The notes: a model not told the origin generated them from the letters alone. Numbered from the stretch's first letter, positions 17,239 through 25,417 are shown. The stretch is 64,000 nucleotides of DNA from Acuticoccus sp963704595 (GCA_963704595.1 OY969922.1:1674001-1738000), one strand, 5' to 3'. A program made the numbers and translations.

Positions 17239-17691
17239 ATGCGTCAATTCGATCTCACCCCCCTTTATCGCTCCACCGTCGGTTTCGACCGTCTGTTCTC
17301 GCTTCTCGACAACCAGGCCGGCGTCAACCAGACGCAGTCCTACCCGCCGTACAACATCGAGCGGGTTGCCGATGACGAGTACCGCATCACCATGGCAGTC
17401 GCCGGCTTCAAGGAAGACGAGCTGACCGTCGAGGTGAAGGAGAACACCCTCAACGTCACCGGCGCCAAGGCCGAGACGGACGAAAACAACGAGAACATGC
17501 TGTACCGCGGCATCGCCGCACGGGCGTTCGAGCGCCGCTTCCAGCTTGCCGACCACGTCTTCGTGACGGGCGCCTCGCTGGACCACGGCCTGCTCCACGT
17601 CACCCTGAAGCGGGAAGTGCCGGAGGCCATGAAGCCCCGCACCATCCAGATCCAGGGCGGCTCCAAGGCGATCGACGCCAAGGCCGCGTAA
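17239..17691 (+). CDS. small heat-shock protein, Hsp20 family (IbpA-like)
   Basis: ATP-independent holdase chaperone, 150 residues. The N-terminal arm begins MRQFDLTPLYRSTVGFDRLF, as in rhizobial class A small heat-shock proteins. The alpha-crystallin domain covers ~residues 35-130: YNIERVADDEYRITMAVAGF, ENTLNVTGAKA, and the A-x-x-x-F-E-R-R-F core in AARAFERRFQL. The ATG at 17239 is placed 5 nt after GGAGGA, and that site is probably masked by the leader hairpin. An RpoH promoter lies upstream, so it is controlled at both transcription and translation. Confidence 0.93.
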   Translation: MRQFDLTPLYRSTVGFDRLFSLLDNQAGVNQTQSYPPYNIERVADDEYRITMAVAGFKEDELTVEVKENTLNVTGAKAETDENNENMLYRGIAARAFERRFQLADHVFVTGASLDHGLLHVTLKREVPEAMKPRTIQIQGGSKAIDAKAA

Positions 17692-17702
17692 CACAGCAGC
17701 AC

Positions 17703-17811
17703 AAGGTTTGCCGGCAGGCTCGTTCTTGCGTTCCCGGCAACCTTCTCCCCCGGTGACCCGCTGAAGCGGGTCGCCGATCAGAGCGGCTCGTCCTCAGCGA
17801 CGGGCCGCTTT
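17703..17811 (+). terminator. three hairpins after hsp20, the last terminator-like
   Basis: Three inverted repeats follow the heat-shock gene. One runs at 17703-17744 (long arms ending CCGG/CCGG). One is at 17755-17772, GACCCGCT paired with AGCGGGTC around a GA loop. One is at 17782-17811, AGCGGC paired with GCCGCT and followed by TT. The last resembles a rho-independent terminator with a short T-tract. Confidence 0.55.
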
Positions 17812-17889
17812 CATTTCTGCCGCAGGGGCGCTAGCAAATCCGTTCGGCGCGCGGCGCCGCAACAGAAACGTTCATCCGAAAGGCGTGCC

Positions 17890-18681
17890 ATGAGTGTCGT
17901 CGTCGCCATTCCGGCGCGCTACCAGTCCGTCCGCTACCCCGGCAAGCCGCTGGTCGCCCTGAAGGGCGCCACCGGAAAGTCCCGCTCGCTGGTCGAGCGC
18001 ACTTATCTTGCCGCCATCGAGGCCAAGGGGATCGACCGCGTGATCGTCGCGACCGACGATTCGCGCATCGCCGCCCACGCCAACCAGTTCGGTGCCGAGG
18101 TGATGATGACCTCGCCCAACTGCCGCAACGGCACCGAGCGCTGCGCCGAGGTCCTGTCCCGCATCACGCCGACACCGGACCTCATGATCAACGTCCAGGG
18201 CGATGCCCCGCTGACCCCGCCCGACTTCGTCGAGGCGCTGGTCTCCGGCATCGGCTCGCACGACGTCGCAACCCCGGTCCTGCGGTGCGACATGCAGATC
18301 CTCAGCCGTTTCCGCGCCGACCGCCGCAACGGCCGCGTCGGCGGCACGCTCGCCGTCATGGACCGCGACAACCGCGCCCTCTACTTCTCCAAGGAGCTGA
18401 TCCCCTACGCCGACGCCATCGAGAGCGAGGCGGCGGCGCGGACTGTGTTCCACCATGTCGGCCTCTACGCCTACACGCCGAAGGCGCTGTCGGAATATTT
18501 GTCATGGGAGCCCGGCGTTCTCGAGTTGCGCGAGGGCCTGGAGCAGCTGCGCTTCCTCGAGAACGGGGCGTCGATCGCCTGCGTCGAGGTGGAGGCGAAG
18601 GGACGTCCGTTCTGGGAGCTCAACAACCCGGTCGACGTGGAGCGGATCGAGCAGGCCCTGATGGGCGCCGGCATCGCCTGA
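17890..18681 (+). CDS. kdsB: 3-deoxy-manno-octulosonate cytidylyltransferase
   Basis: Activates Kdo as CMP-Kdo for lipid A core synthesis; 263 residues. The nucleotide-binding N-terminus VVAIPARYQSVRYPGKPL is diagnostic, as are IVATDDSRIAAHA, NCRNGTERCAEV and LMINVQGDAPL. The late H-x-G-x-Y-x-Y appears as HHVGLYAYTPKAL. The organism therefore makes Kdo-containing lipopolysaccharide. The gene stands alone and converges on the threonine aldolase-like gene 19 bp away. Confidence 0.95.
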   Translation: MSVVVAIPARYQSVRYPGKPLVALKGATGKSRSLVERTYLAAIEAKGIDRVIVATDDSRIAAHANQFGAEVMMTSPNCRNGTERCAEVLSRITPTPDLMINVQGDAPLTPPDFVEALVSGIGSHDVATPVLRCDMQILSRFRADRRNGRVGGTLAVMDRDNRALYFSKELIPYADAIESEAAARTVFHHVGLYAYTPKALSEYLSWEPGVLELREGLEQLRFLENGASIACVEVEAKGRPFWELNNPVDVERIEQALMGAGIA

Positions 18682-18700
18682 GCCGCCGGCGCTCTCCGGT

Positions 18701-19756
18701 TCAGCCGGCGAGTGCCTTTGCCAGTGCGTCGATCTCGCCGTCGTCGGTGCGGAAGCTTGCGACGAAGCGGCGAAGCTCCCAGCCATCGTGCGGCGCGTCT
18801 GGCAGGTAGGCCGTGCGGAAGCCGAACGGCGCGCACACGATCCCTGCCGCATCGAGCCGGGCGAGCGCGTCCGGCGAGACGAACGCGAAAACCTCGTTCG
18901 ACTGCGTCGGGAGCACCAGCGACGCAGCGCCGCTCGCCTCCAGCGTCGCCGCGACCTTTGCCGCCGCGGCGTTGGCGTGGCCGGCGAGGTCCATGACGTG
19001 ATTGTCCTCGAGCAGCGCCACGAACTGGGCGCCCGCGAAGCGGTTCTTGGAGAAGAGCTGCGCCGCCTGCTTGTGGCGGTAGAGCGCCTCCTCCCGCATT
19101 GCGGGGTCGAACAGAACCACGGCTTCCGCCGCCCAGCCGCCGGTCTTGGTGAAGCCGAGCGACATCACGTCGACGCCGGCGCGCCAGGTGAGGTCCGCAG
19201 GCGACGCGCCGGTGTGGGCGAGCGCATTGGCGAACCGCGCCCCGTCCATGTGGAGCGCGCAGTCGCGCCCGTGGGCGAGGGCGGCGAGCTCCGCAATGTC
19301 CTGCAGGGCGTAGCACTGGCCCATCTCGTTGACGTTGGTGATCGAGACCACCGCCGGCCGCCCGTAGTGGACGACGCCCGGCGTATACTGCGAAAGTCGC
19401 TTCGCGACGCCTTCCGTCGTGACGCGTCCGTTCGGGCCGTCCACCACGTCGAGCTGCGTGCCGGGGGCGAAGAGGAGCGGGGCGCCGGCCTCGTCACGGG
19501 CAAGGTGCGCGTCGGTGTGGCAGATGACGGCGCCGCCGGGCTTCGAGTAGAGCGCCAGCGCCAGCGAGTTGGCGGCCGTGCCGGTTGAGACGAAGACCAC
19601 CGCGACGTCACGCTCGAACCAGCGGCTGAGGAGGTCGCACGCCCGGCCTGTCCACACGTCGTTGCCGTAGGCGGGGGCCTGGCCGTCGTTGGCCTCGGCC
19701 AGCGTTGCCATCACCCGGTCGGAAGCGCCGGCCCAGTTGTCGGACCCGAAGCTCAT
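18701..19756 (-). CDS. threonine aldolase family PLP enzyme (low-specificity type)
   Basis: Fold-type I pyridoxal-phosphate aldolase that splits beta-hydroxy-alpha-amino acids into glycine and an aldehyde; 351 residues. It begins SFGSDNWAGASDRVMATLA, has the phosphate-binding FVSTGTAANSLALA and the histidine-aspartate segment CALHMDGARFANALAH. The probable Schiff-base lysine is in SLGFTKTGGWAAEA. The start ATG overlaps the stop of the DoxX gene (4 bp), so it is co-transcribed with the bufferin-type genes upstream. Whether it has any role in that system is unknown; a chance operon tail is equally possible. Confidence 0.88.
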   Translation of the reverse strand: MSFGSDNWAGASDRVMATLAEANDGQAPAYGNDVWTGRACDLLSRWFERDVAVVFVSTGTAANSLALALYSKPGGAVICHTDAHLARDEAGAPLLFAPGTQLDVVDGPNGRVTTEGVAKRLSQYTPGVVHYGRPAVVSITNVNEMGQCYALQDIAELAALAHGRDCALHMDGARFANALAHTGASPADLTWRAGVDVMSLGFTKTGGWAAEAVVLFDPAMREEALYRHKQAAQLFSKNRFAGAQFVALLEDNHVMDLAGHANAAAAKVAATLEASGAASLVLPTQSNEVFAFVSPDALARLDAAGIVCAPFGFRTAYLPDAPHDGWELRRFVASFRTDDGEIDALAKALAG

Positions 19757-20304
19757 CGTACGCCCCGCATCCGGCCGAACAGCGCGTCGAGCGAAATTGG
19801 CCCGGCGCCCTTCAGCGTGAGGCAGACGAGGAGGAAAACCCAGAGCGAGCGCTGGTCGGCGATCACCGAGCCCGACTCGGCCGAGAACCATGAGCCGATG
19901 GTCGCGGCATCCGCGCCGTGCTGGGTGATGTCGGTCCACGTCATCACGGCGATGAAGGCGATCATGCCCAGCGAGGCGAGGCGAGTGAACAGGCCGAAGA
20001 CGATCAGCGCCGGCAGGATGAACTCGGCGTAGGTGCCGAGGTGGACGATGATGTGCTCGATGACGCCGAGTTGCGACGGATCGAAGGAGACGGCCTCCAT
20101 CTCCTTTGGCAGGATCTGGGCGTAGGCGCCGGGCGAGAGGTTGATGATCCCCGCGACCCCGTCGCCAAGCTTGGTCATCGCGCTGTTCCAGAAATAGATG
20201 AGGAGGACGCCGGCGAAGACGAGTCGGCCCATCGTGCCGATCAGCCAGTCCTCCAGAAATCGCTGAAGTTTCAGGAAAAATGCGTTGTGCAGTCTCACGA
20301 CCAT
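19753..20304 (-). CDS. DoxX family membrane protein (bufferin operon, BufD-like)
   Basis: Membrane protein of 183 residues with four probable helices: GRLVFAGVLLIYFWNSAMTK, a second around EHIIVHLGTYAEFILPALIV, a third LASLGMIAFIAVMTW, and a fourth RSLWVFLLVCLTLKG. DoxX proteins accompany DUF2282/DUF692/DUF2063 genes in the metal-responsive operons called buf, hvf or gig. Their role there is undefined but probably concerns redox or export at the inner membrane. It lies 33 bp downstream of the DUF2063 gene. Confidence 0.85.
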   Translation of the reverse strand: MVVRLHNAFFLKLQRFLEDWLIGTMGRLVFAGVLLIYFWNSAMTKLGDGVAGIINLSPGAYAQILPKEMEAVSFDPSQLGVIEHIIVHLGTYAEFILPALIVFGLFTRLASLGMIAFIAVMTWTDITQHGADAATIGSWFSAESGSVIADQRSLWVFLLVCLTLKGAGPISLDALFGRMRGVR

Positions 20305-20337
20305 GGGAACCTTGATCCGCTTGTCTGGAAAGGGCGT

Positions 20338-21072
20338 TCAGCCCGTTGGAACGATGCGCTTCTGAAACGCGCCGGCGGACCACAGTTGCGCCAGCGCGGC
20401 GGCAAGGTCGAGTCCCGCAACCTCGGCCGCCATGCCGAGCGGCACGCCGTCCAGCAGCTTTTGCGTGAACGCGGCGGTCTCGAATGTAAGCGGCGAGACG
20501 AGGACGTTGAGCGCCGGACGGGTGACCAGCGCCGCCGCGGCGGGCGTTTCGGCTTCGGGCGGCGTCTGGTTTGCCTGGAAGGCGGGGAGGCCTCCTTCCG
20601 GGGTGGGGACGAGTGCCGTCGCCGGATGGGGCGAGAGCGTCACCGTCATCAGCGCCTCGGGGGAAAGGCCGGCGAGCGCCTCGCCGGTCAGCGGCTCGGC
20701 GTCGGCGGCATGGTGGGCGGTGACGCGGGCGAACTCGATCCGCGCCACCTCCGGCACGAAGGCGTAGTCGCCGAGGCCGGGGAGCGTCGCCAGAAAGTCG
20801 GCGAAGGTGGCGCCGTAGCGGAAGAGGAGCGGCGAGGCCGGGCGCTCGGCGGCGGCGTAGTCGATCGCGGCGGCGTCGAAGAACCTGTCGCCCATCAGCC
20901 GCCGGGTTGCCGGAAAGGTCGCCCGCAAGGCGTCGCGCAGCGATGCGGCGATGTTGTTGCGATAGACGGCGAGCCGGTCCGGCGCAGGGCGGCCTCTCCC
21001 GTCGGTGATCCCCGCCGGCGCCTGCCGCCCTACGAGCGCTGCGAGAAATGCGTCTTCGGGAGAGCGCTGCAA
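20338..21072 (-). CDS. DUF2063 protein (BufC/HvfC-like partner of the DUF692 enzyme)
   Basis: Protein of 244 residues. The N-terminal helical part (DRLAVYRNNIAASLRDALRA, then FPATRRLMGDRFF) is characteristic of DUF2063. This family is the partner protein of DUF692 enzymes and is thought to present the precursor peptide. The middle YAFVPEVARIEFARVTAHHA and the C-terminal VTRPALNVLVSPLTFETAAF also fit. The only reasonable start is TTG at 21072, three bases beyond the DUF692 stop, which implies coupled translation. No signal peptide, so cytoplasmic. Confidence 0.87.
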   Translation of the reverse strand: MQRSPEDAFLAALVGRQAPAGITDGRGRPAPDRLAVYRNNIAASLRDALRATFPATRRLMGDRFFDAAAIDYAAAERPASPLLFRYGATFADFLATLPGLGDYAFVPEVARIEFARVTAHHAADAEPLTGEALAGLSPEALMTVTLSPHPATALVPTPEGGLPAFQANQTPPEAETPAAAALVTRPALNVLVSPLTFETAAFTQKLLDGVPLGMAAEVAGLDLAAALAQLWSAGAFQKRIVPTG

Positions 21073-21075
21073 GGT

Positions 21076-21987
21076 TCAGCCGCTGGCGGCTTGGGCAGGC
21101 GCACGGGCACGAGCTGCGACCGGGGCGGCATGATCAGCGAGGATGTCGTCGGCGCGGGCGACTTCCGCCGCCAGCGTCTCGAACGGGGGCACGGCGGTGT
21201 CCCACTCGACGAGGGTGGGGATCGGGCGGTGGGCCCGGTCGAGCACCTTGCGGTAGAGCGACCAGACAAGCGGCGCGACCGGGCGGTCGTGCGTGTCGAT
21301 CAGGAGGGGCGCGCCTGCGGCGTCGGTGTCCTCAAGGTGGCCGGCGAGGTGGATCTCACCGACCGCCTCCAGCGGGAATGCCGCGATATAGTCCTCCGCG
21401 GTGAAGCCGAGATTGGTCGCCGAGACGAAGACGTTGTTGACGTCGAGGATCAGGCCGCAGCCGGTGCGCTGCACCACCGCGCGGATGAAGGCAATCTCGT
21501 CCATGGTCGACGCATCGAACGCCAGATAGCTCGACGGGTTCTCGAGGAGGATCGTGCGGCCGAGCGTCTCCTGCACCTCGTCGAGGTGGTCTGCGACGCG
21601 GGTGAGCGTCTCTTCGGTGTAGGGGAGGGGCAGGAGGTCGTTGTAGTAGGCGCCGCCGTGGGTGGACCAGGCGAGATGCTCCGAAACGAGGCCGGGCTCA
21701 TAGCGCCGCTCGACGGCGGCGAGGCGGGCAAGGTGCGTCCTGTCGAGCGGGCCTTCCGCGCCGATGGAGAGGCCGACGCCGTGGAGCGACACAGGCAAGC
21801 GGTCGCGGACGGCGGTGAGGAGGTGATGCGGCGCCCCGCCGTCGCCCATGAAGTTCTCGGCGTGGATCTCGACGAAGCCGAGCCGGTCGGGCGCATCGAG
21901 GATGGCGCCGGCGTGGGCGAGCTTGAAGCCGGCGCCCGCGCGCGCCGGGATCGCTGCCGGGGTGGCAAACCCGGTCACGGCCGCCAC
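21076..21987 (-). CDS. DUF692 multinuclear iron oxygenase (BufB/MbnB-like)
   Basis: TIM-barrel enzyme of the DUF692 family, 303 residues. Relatives (MbnB and bufferin BufB) use a multi-iron centre to convert cysteines of a peptide into oxazolone- or thiooxazole-type groups. Visible conserved, possibly metal-binding motifs are GFVEIHAENFMGDGG, VSLHGVGLSIG, VSEHLAWST, LLENPSSYLAF, LILDVNNVFVSATNLG and EIHLAGHLEDT, each with His, Glu or Asp. It starts with GTG at 21987, 34 bp after the precursor gene. Context with a four-cysteine DUF2282 protein makes bufferin maturation the best hypothesis. Confidence 0.9.
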   Translation of the reverse strand: MAAVTGFATPAAIPARAGAGFKLAHAGAILDAPDRLGFVEIHAENFMGDGGAPHHLLTAVRDRLPVSLHGVGLSIGAEGPLDRTHLARLAAVERRYEPGLVSEHLAWSTHGGAYYNDLLPLPYTEETLTRVADHLDEVQETLGRTILLENPSSYLAFDASTMDEIAFIRAVVQRTGCGLILDVNNVFVSATNLGFTAEDYIAAFPLEAVGEIHLAGHLEDTDAAGAPLLIDTHDRPVAPLVWSLYRKVLDRAHRPIPTLVEWDTAVPPFETLAAEVARADDILADHAAPVAARARAPAQAASG

Positions 21988-22021
21988 GCGGGGATATTCG
22001 CCGCGGCGGCCGGGGTCCGCA

Positions 22022-22354
22022 TCAGGCGGACGGTACGTCGCGGGTGAGCGGCGTCAGCGAGCCTTCGCGGGCCTTGCCGTCTGCCATTGCGGGCAGCTTG
22101 TACTTGGCTTCGGTGGCGGTGGACGAATAGTCCTTGCAGGTGCCTTCGGGGACGAGGGTCCAGGCGTTGCCCTGGTAGTCGCTGGTGGCGGTGCCGGCGC
22201 AGGTGGTGCCGGGGCCTGCCGCGCAGTCGTTCTCACCGGCGAGCGAGATGCCGTAGCACTTCTCGTTGGCGGCGTGGGCGGGGGCCGTGGCGGCAAGGGT
22301 GCCCGCCGCGGCGACTGCGGCTGCGATGGCAGCCATGGAAATGGGATTCCTCAT
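22022..22354 (-). CDS. DUF2282 bufferin-type precursor peptide (BufA-like)
   Basis: Small exported protein of 110 residues. A signal peptide spans residues 1 to ~28 (IAAAVAAAGTLAATAPAHA). The mature part has exactly four cysteines, Cys33, Cys44, Cys52 and Cys73, in the DUF2282 pattern EKCYGISLAGENDCAAG, TTCAGT and VPEGTCKDY. In the bufferins of other proteobacteria such cysteines are modified by the DUF692 enzyme and the product binds copper in the periplasm. ATG at 22354 has GGAG upstream. First gene of the operon bufA-bufB-bufC-doxX-threonine aldolase. Metal specificity here is inferred. Confidence 0.88.
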   Translation of the reverse strand: MRNPISMAAIAAAVAAAGTLAATAPAHAANEKCYGISLAGENDCAAGPGTTCAGTATSDYQGNAWTLVPEGTCKDYSSTATEAKYKLPAMADGKAREGSLTPLTRDVPSA

Positions 22355-22418
22355 TGGATTTTCTGCTCCGTTCGACCCGGCGTAGGCGCCTCCCACGGTG
22401 GTAACCGCACTGGAGCCG

Positions 22419-22439
22419 ACGGACGAATAACAAGTCCGT
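22419..22439. promoter_or_regulatory. inverted repeat upstream of the bufferin operon
   Basis: ACGGAC and GTCCGT are arranged as a 6-bp inverted repeat with a 9-bp centre, 65 bp before the precursor start. On the minus strand it overlaps a plausible TTGCTC-18 bp-TGTTAT promoter. It may be an operator, but no regulator gene is nearby. Confidence 0.3.
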
Positions 22440-22479
22440 GCCGGGATTGTGAGCAAACTGGAGCGGTCGAGGCAAGCCC

Positions 22480-22507
22480 TGCGCGAGGCGGGGGATGGCC
22501 TCGCGCA
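22480..22507 (-). terminator. stem-loop between the DUF1127-like gene and the bufferin operon
   Basis: A perfect 10-bp inverted repeat, TGCGCGAGGC and GCCTCGCGCA, with an 8-nt centre lies just after the stop of the small DUF1127-like gene. It probably ends that transcript before the bufferin promoter. There is no strong T-tract. Confidence 0.5.
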
Positions 22508-22528
22508 AGTTTCAGTCGAGTTCCGGCG

Positions 22529-22747
22529 TCACGCCATGTGGTTGAGATAGTCTCGGAAGGCGTGGTGGACGATCTCGGTGCGGGAGAGGCCGCGGCGCTC
22601 GAGTTCGGCTTCGCTGAGGGCGAACAGGCGCTCGGCTTCGCGGCCGGCCCGCACGGCGCCGCCGATTTCGGAAAACAGCCCGTCGAACGTGCGATGGAGG
22701 GCGCGGCCCTCGAATTGATGCGGTGCAGCAAATGCGCGTGTGACCAT
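22529..22747 (-). CDS. small DUF1127-like protein
   Basis: A 72-residue basic-helical protein. Its C-terminal half, LFALSEAELERRGLSRTEIV, fits the DUF1127 (YjiS-like) pattern in which a leucine-rich helix is followed by a Gly-Leu-Ser-Arg turn. Some alphaproteobacterial DUF1127 proteins bind RNA and affect phosphate or carbon metabolism; no role can be inferred here. The start at 22747 has AGGGGA 7 nt upstream. It is flanked by 271 bp of apparent non-coding DNA upstream. Confidence 0.65.
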   Translation of the reverse strand: MVTRAFAAPHQFEGRALHRTFDGLFSEIGGAVRAGREAERLFALSEAELERRGLSRTEIVHHAFRDYLNHMA

Positions 22748-23018
22748 GACTTTTCCCCTGACTCACGTAGCAACTCGGCCGTTTCTGGCGGCCATCCGTG
22801 ACACCAAGATGTCGCCCGCGATTGTGCGCTGCAATGCCGTCTCCTGCATTGCAGCCTGACGGACCGCGCATGACGAGGGGCGGGCGCGCAACCGCTGTAG
22901 TTGAAGTCCCACGGAAATCAGGGTTTTGCCTGCCGATCGGCATGGGCAGACGTCACGCGAGGCCGACCGCGGCACCCTTCAGGGGAACGGCTGCGGCCCT
23001 GCCTGGGCAGAGCGCAGT

Positions 23019-23288
23019 TCAGGAATGCATGGCCGAGCGGGACTGCGCGGTCTGATGCGGAGCGCGGCCAGCGGCGCTGAGGAGGGCGAGCCCGTCCGTC
23101 GTGACGCGGACCATGGCGACGCCGTCGCGGGAGCGTTCGCGGCGGACGAGGCCCCGGTCCATCGCCGTCTCCCAGACCGGGAGGCGGCGGCCGGTGCCGC
23201 GCCATGCGTCCATCACGTCGGTATAGGCGCGGGGGCCGTGCGCCACCCATTCCACGAGGTCGAGAACGAGGGGCTCGGATCCGTTCAT
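23019..23288 (-). CDS. small winged-helix-like protein, unknown function
   Basis: 89 residues, not assigned to a named family. The layout suggests a compact winged helix: LVLDLVEWVAHGPRAYTDVM, a Trp-rich segment ending RLPVWETAMDRGLV, then a beta-hairpin GVAMVRVTTDGLALLSAAG. This is the shape of small MarR/PadR-like DNA-binding modules. The ATG at 23288 lies 8 nt after GGAG. A monocistronic gene between the DUF1127-like gene and the ABC transporter operon end. Confidence 0.5.
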   Translation of the reverse strand: MNGSEPLVLDLVEWVAHGPRAYTDVMDAWRGTGRRLPVWETAMDRGLVRRERSRDGVAMVRVTTDGLALLSAAGRAPHQTAQSRSAMHS

Positions 23289-23346
23289 CACGCGGGCTCC
23301 ACGGAAAGTGACCTGAAGTCCTTAGCACAATCTTCGATTGGAAGCT

Positions 23347-23370
23347 AAGGGCCGCGCTTGCGCGACCCTT
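23347..23370 (-). terminator. stem-loop after the ribose-type ABC operon
   Basis: On the minus strand AAGGGTCGCGC pairs with GCGCGGCCCTT (one G-T pair) around an AA loop, 43 bp after the stop of the binding-protein gene. It probably terminates the long minus-strand transcript coming from the ABC operon. Confidence 0.6.
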
Positions 23371-23413
23371 GATTTCGATGGCGGAGCGTTGTGCAACCGC
23401 TCTGGTCGCGGGA

Positions 23414-24349
23414 TCAGTCGTAGAGGACGGCTGCGATTTCGGGGTCGTCCATGTTGGACTTGTCGTACCAGTAGAAACCGGTGTCGATCGCGGAGGGGAC
23501 GTCCTTGCCGTTGATCGCGTCCACGGCGGCCTTCACCGTCTCGTAGCCGATGCCGACCGGGTTCTGCGTGATCGCGCCGGCCATGACGCCATCGCGGATC
23601 GCCTGCTTCTGCGCAGAGCCCGAATCGTAACCGATGATGACCACGCCGTCCTTGCTCATCTCGGTCACGCCGTTGACGACGCCGATGGCCGAACCCTCGT
23701 TGGCGCCGAAGATGCCCTTGAGGTCAGGATTGCCCTGGAGGATCGCCTTGGTGATCTCGGTCGACTTCAGCTGGTCGCCCGCGCCGTACTGGACCGTCAC
23801 CACCTCGATGTTGGGGTGCGCTTCCTTCATGCGGTTGGTGAAGCCGTCGACGCGGTCGATGCCGGTGCGGCTCGTCTGGTCGTGCGCGACGACCGCGACC
23901 TGGCCGTCGTCGCCGATGAGCTCGGCCATCTTGTCGGCGGCGAGCGCGGCGGCGGCCACGTTGTCGGTCGACGCGGTGGTGATCGGAATGTCGCTGTCGA
24001 CGCCGCTGTCGAACGCGATCACGGGAATGCCGGCGTCCTGCGCCTGCCGCAGCAGCGGGATCGCGGCCTGGCTGTCGAGCGCAGCGAAGCCGACGGCCTG
24101 CGGATTGTTGGCGAGGGCGGCGGCCAGCATGTCGATCTGGCGGTCGACCATCGTCTCGTTGTCAGGACCCTCGAACGTGACGTTGACGTTGAATTCCTCG
24201 GCCGCCTTGTCGGCGCCCTGCTTAACGGCCTGCCAGAACTGGTGCTGGAAGCCTTTCGAGATCAGCGGGATGAACGGCTTGTCCTGGGCCATCGCCGGTG
24301 CGGACAGCAGCGCTGCCCCGACCGCGGCGAAAACGATTTTCTTCAGCAT
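23414..24349 (-). CDS. CUT2-type sugar ABC transporter, periplasmic binding protein (RbsB-like)
   Basis: Receptor of a ribose/galactofuranose-type importer, 311 residues. The signal peptide is MLKKIVFAAVGAALLSAPAMA. The mature type I fold shows IPLISKGFQHQFWQAVKQGA, the AAALANNPQAVGFAALDS region, and DAGIPVIAFDSGVDSDIP; then VVAHDQTSRTGIDRVDGF and IFGANEGSAIGVVNGVTE. All fit the ribose-binding group. Start at 24349 with GGGAGAG upstream. Last gene of the order ATPase, permease, binding protein. The ligand cannot be decided from sequence; the upstream ligase cluster could be linked (see findings). Confidence 0.92.
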   Translation of the reverse strand: MLKKIVFAAVGAALLSAPAMAQDKPFIPLISKGFQHQFWQAVKQGADKAAEEFNVNVTFEGPDNETMVDRQIDMLAAALANNPQAVGFAALDSQAAIPLLRQAQDAGIPVIAFDSGVDSDIPITTASTDNVAAAALAADKMAELIGDDGQVAVVAHDQTSRTGIDRVDGFTNRMKEAHPNIEVVTVQYGAGDQLKSTEITKAILQGNPDLKGIFGANEGSAIGVVNGVTEMSKDGVVIIGYDSGSAQKQAIRDGVMAGAITQNPVGIGYETVKAAVDAINGKDVPSAIDTGFYWYDKSNMDDPEIAAVLYD

Positions 24350-24412
24350 CTTGGGTCTCTCTCCCTGTTGTATGTCCGCAGGCTCTGAGGAGGCCTGCGT
24401 TGGTGGTTGGGT

Positions 24413-25417
24413 TCAGGCCGACTTGCGGCGGCGCACCTGGTCCGCATAGACGGCGAGAATGATGATCGCGCCGGTCACCACGGTCTGCCACTCCTGCGCG
24501 ACCGACATGATGCGCAGCCCGTTGGTGAGGACGGCCATGATGAGCGCGCCGATGACGGTGCCGAGGATCGTGCCCCGCCCGCCCGACAGCGAGGTGCCGC
24601 CGATGACCACGGCCGCGATCGCTTCGAGCTCGTAGCCGAGGCCGAGCGCCGGCTGCGCCGAATTGAGGCGCGACGCGATGAGGAGCCCAGCGATGCCGAC
24701 GATGGCGCCGGCGGTGGCGTAGATCGCGATCTTCCAGGCATCGACGTTGACGCCGGAGAGCCGCACCGCCTCCTCGTTGGAGCCCAGCGCGAAGGTGTAG
24801 CGGCCGAGGATCGTGCGCTCGAGCACGTAGGCGGTGCCGACGGCGACGAGGAAGAAGATCAGCACCCCGTTGGGGATCGGCGCGGCGGGGAAGATCTCGC
24901 CGATCAGCGAGCCGCGGGCGATGAGGTCGAACCCCGGCGTGTCGTTGAAGTAGATCGGCCGCGTGCCGGAGATGACGAGGGCGAGGCCCTTCAGGATGAG
25001 CATCATCCCGAGCGTCGCTATGAACGGTGGGATCTTCATCTTGGCGACGAACGTGCCCGAGCAGAGGCCGCAGAACGCGCCGACCGCGATGGAGGTGACG
25101 ACGCCAAGCGCCAGCGGCATCCCCCAGTAGGTGAGGACGACGCCGGTCAGCACCGCGCAGAAGGTCATCATCGTGCCGACCGAAAGATCGATCCCGCCGG
25201 TGATGATGACGAGCGTTACCGCCACTGCCAGCACTCCGTTGACGCTGGTCGCCTGCAGGATGGCGAGGATGTTCGGCATCTGCATGAAGTTCGGCGAGGC
25301 GAGCGAGAAGATGACGAGGAGCGCGACGAGGCTCGCGAACGCCAGAAGCTTCTGGTAGGCGCCGCCCGCGGCGAGGCGGGCGGCGATGCCCGGGCGGGGG
25401 GCTTCGGTGGTCGTCAT
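24413..25417 (-). CDS. CUT2-type sugar ABC transporter permease (RbsC-like)
   Basis: Inner-membrane permease of 334 residues with about ten hydrophobic segments. Family motifs are VTLVIITGGIDLSVGTMM, the central FVAKMKIPPFIATLGMMLI, and the late AIAAVVIGGTSLSGGRGT. It overlaps the ATPase stop by 4 bp (ATGA at 25414-25417) and is followed by the binding-protein gene after 63 bp. It forms the channel with the ATPase next to it. Confidence 0.93.
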   Translation of the reverse strand: MTTTEAPRPGIAARLAAGGAYQKLLAFASLVALLVIFSLASPNFMQMPNILAILQATSVNGVLAVAVTLVIITGGIDLSVGTMMTFCAVLTGVVLTYWGMPLALGVVTSIAVGAFCGLCSGTFVAKMKIPPFIATLGMMLILKGLALVISGTRPIYFNDTPGFDLIARGSLIGEIFPAAPIPNGVLIFFLVAVGTAYVLERTILGRYTFALGSNEEAVRLSGVNVDAWKIAIYATAGAIVGIAGLLIASRLNSAQPALGLGYELEAIAAVVIGGTSLSGGRGTILGTVIGALIMAVLTNGLRIMSVAQEWQTVVTGAIIILAVYADQVRRRKSA

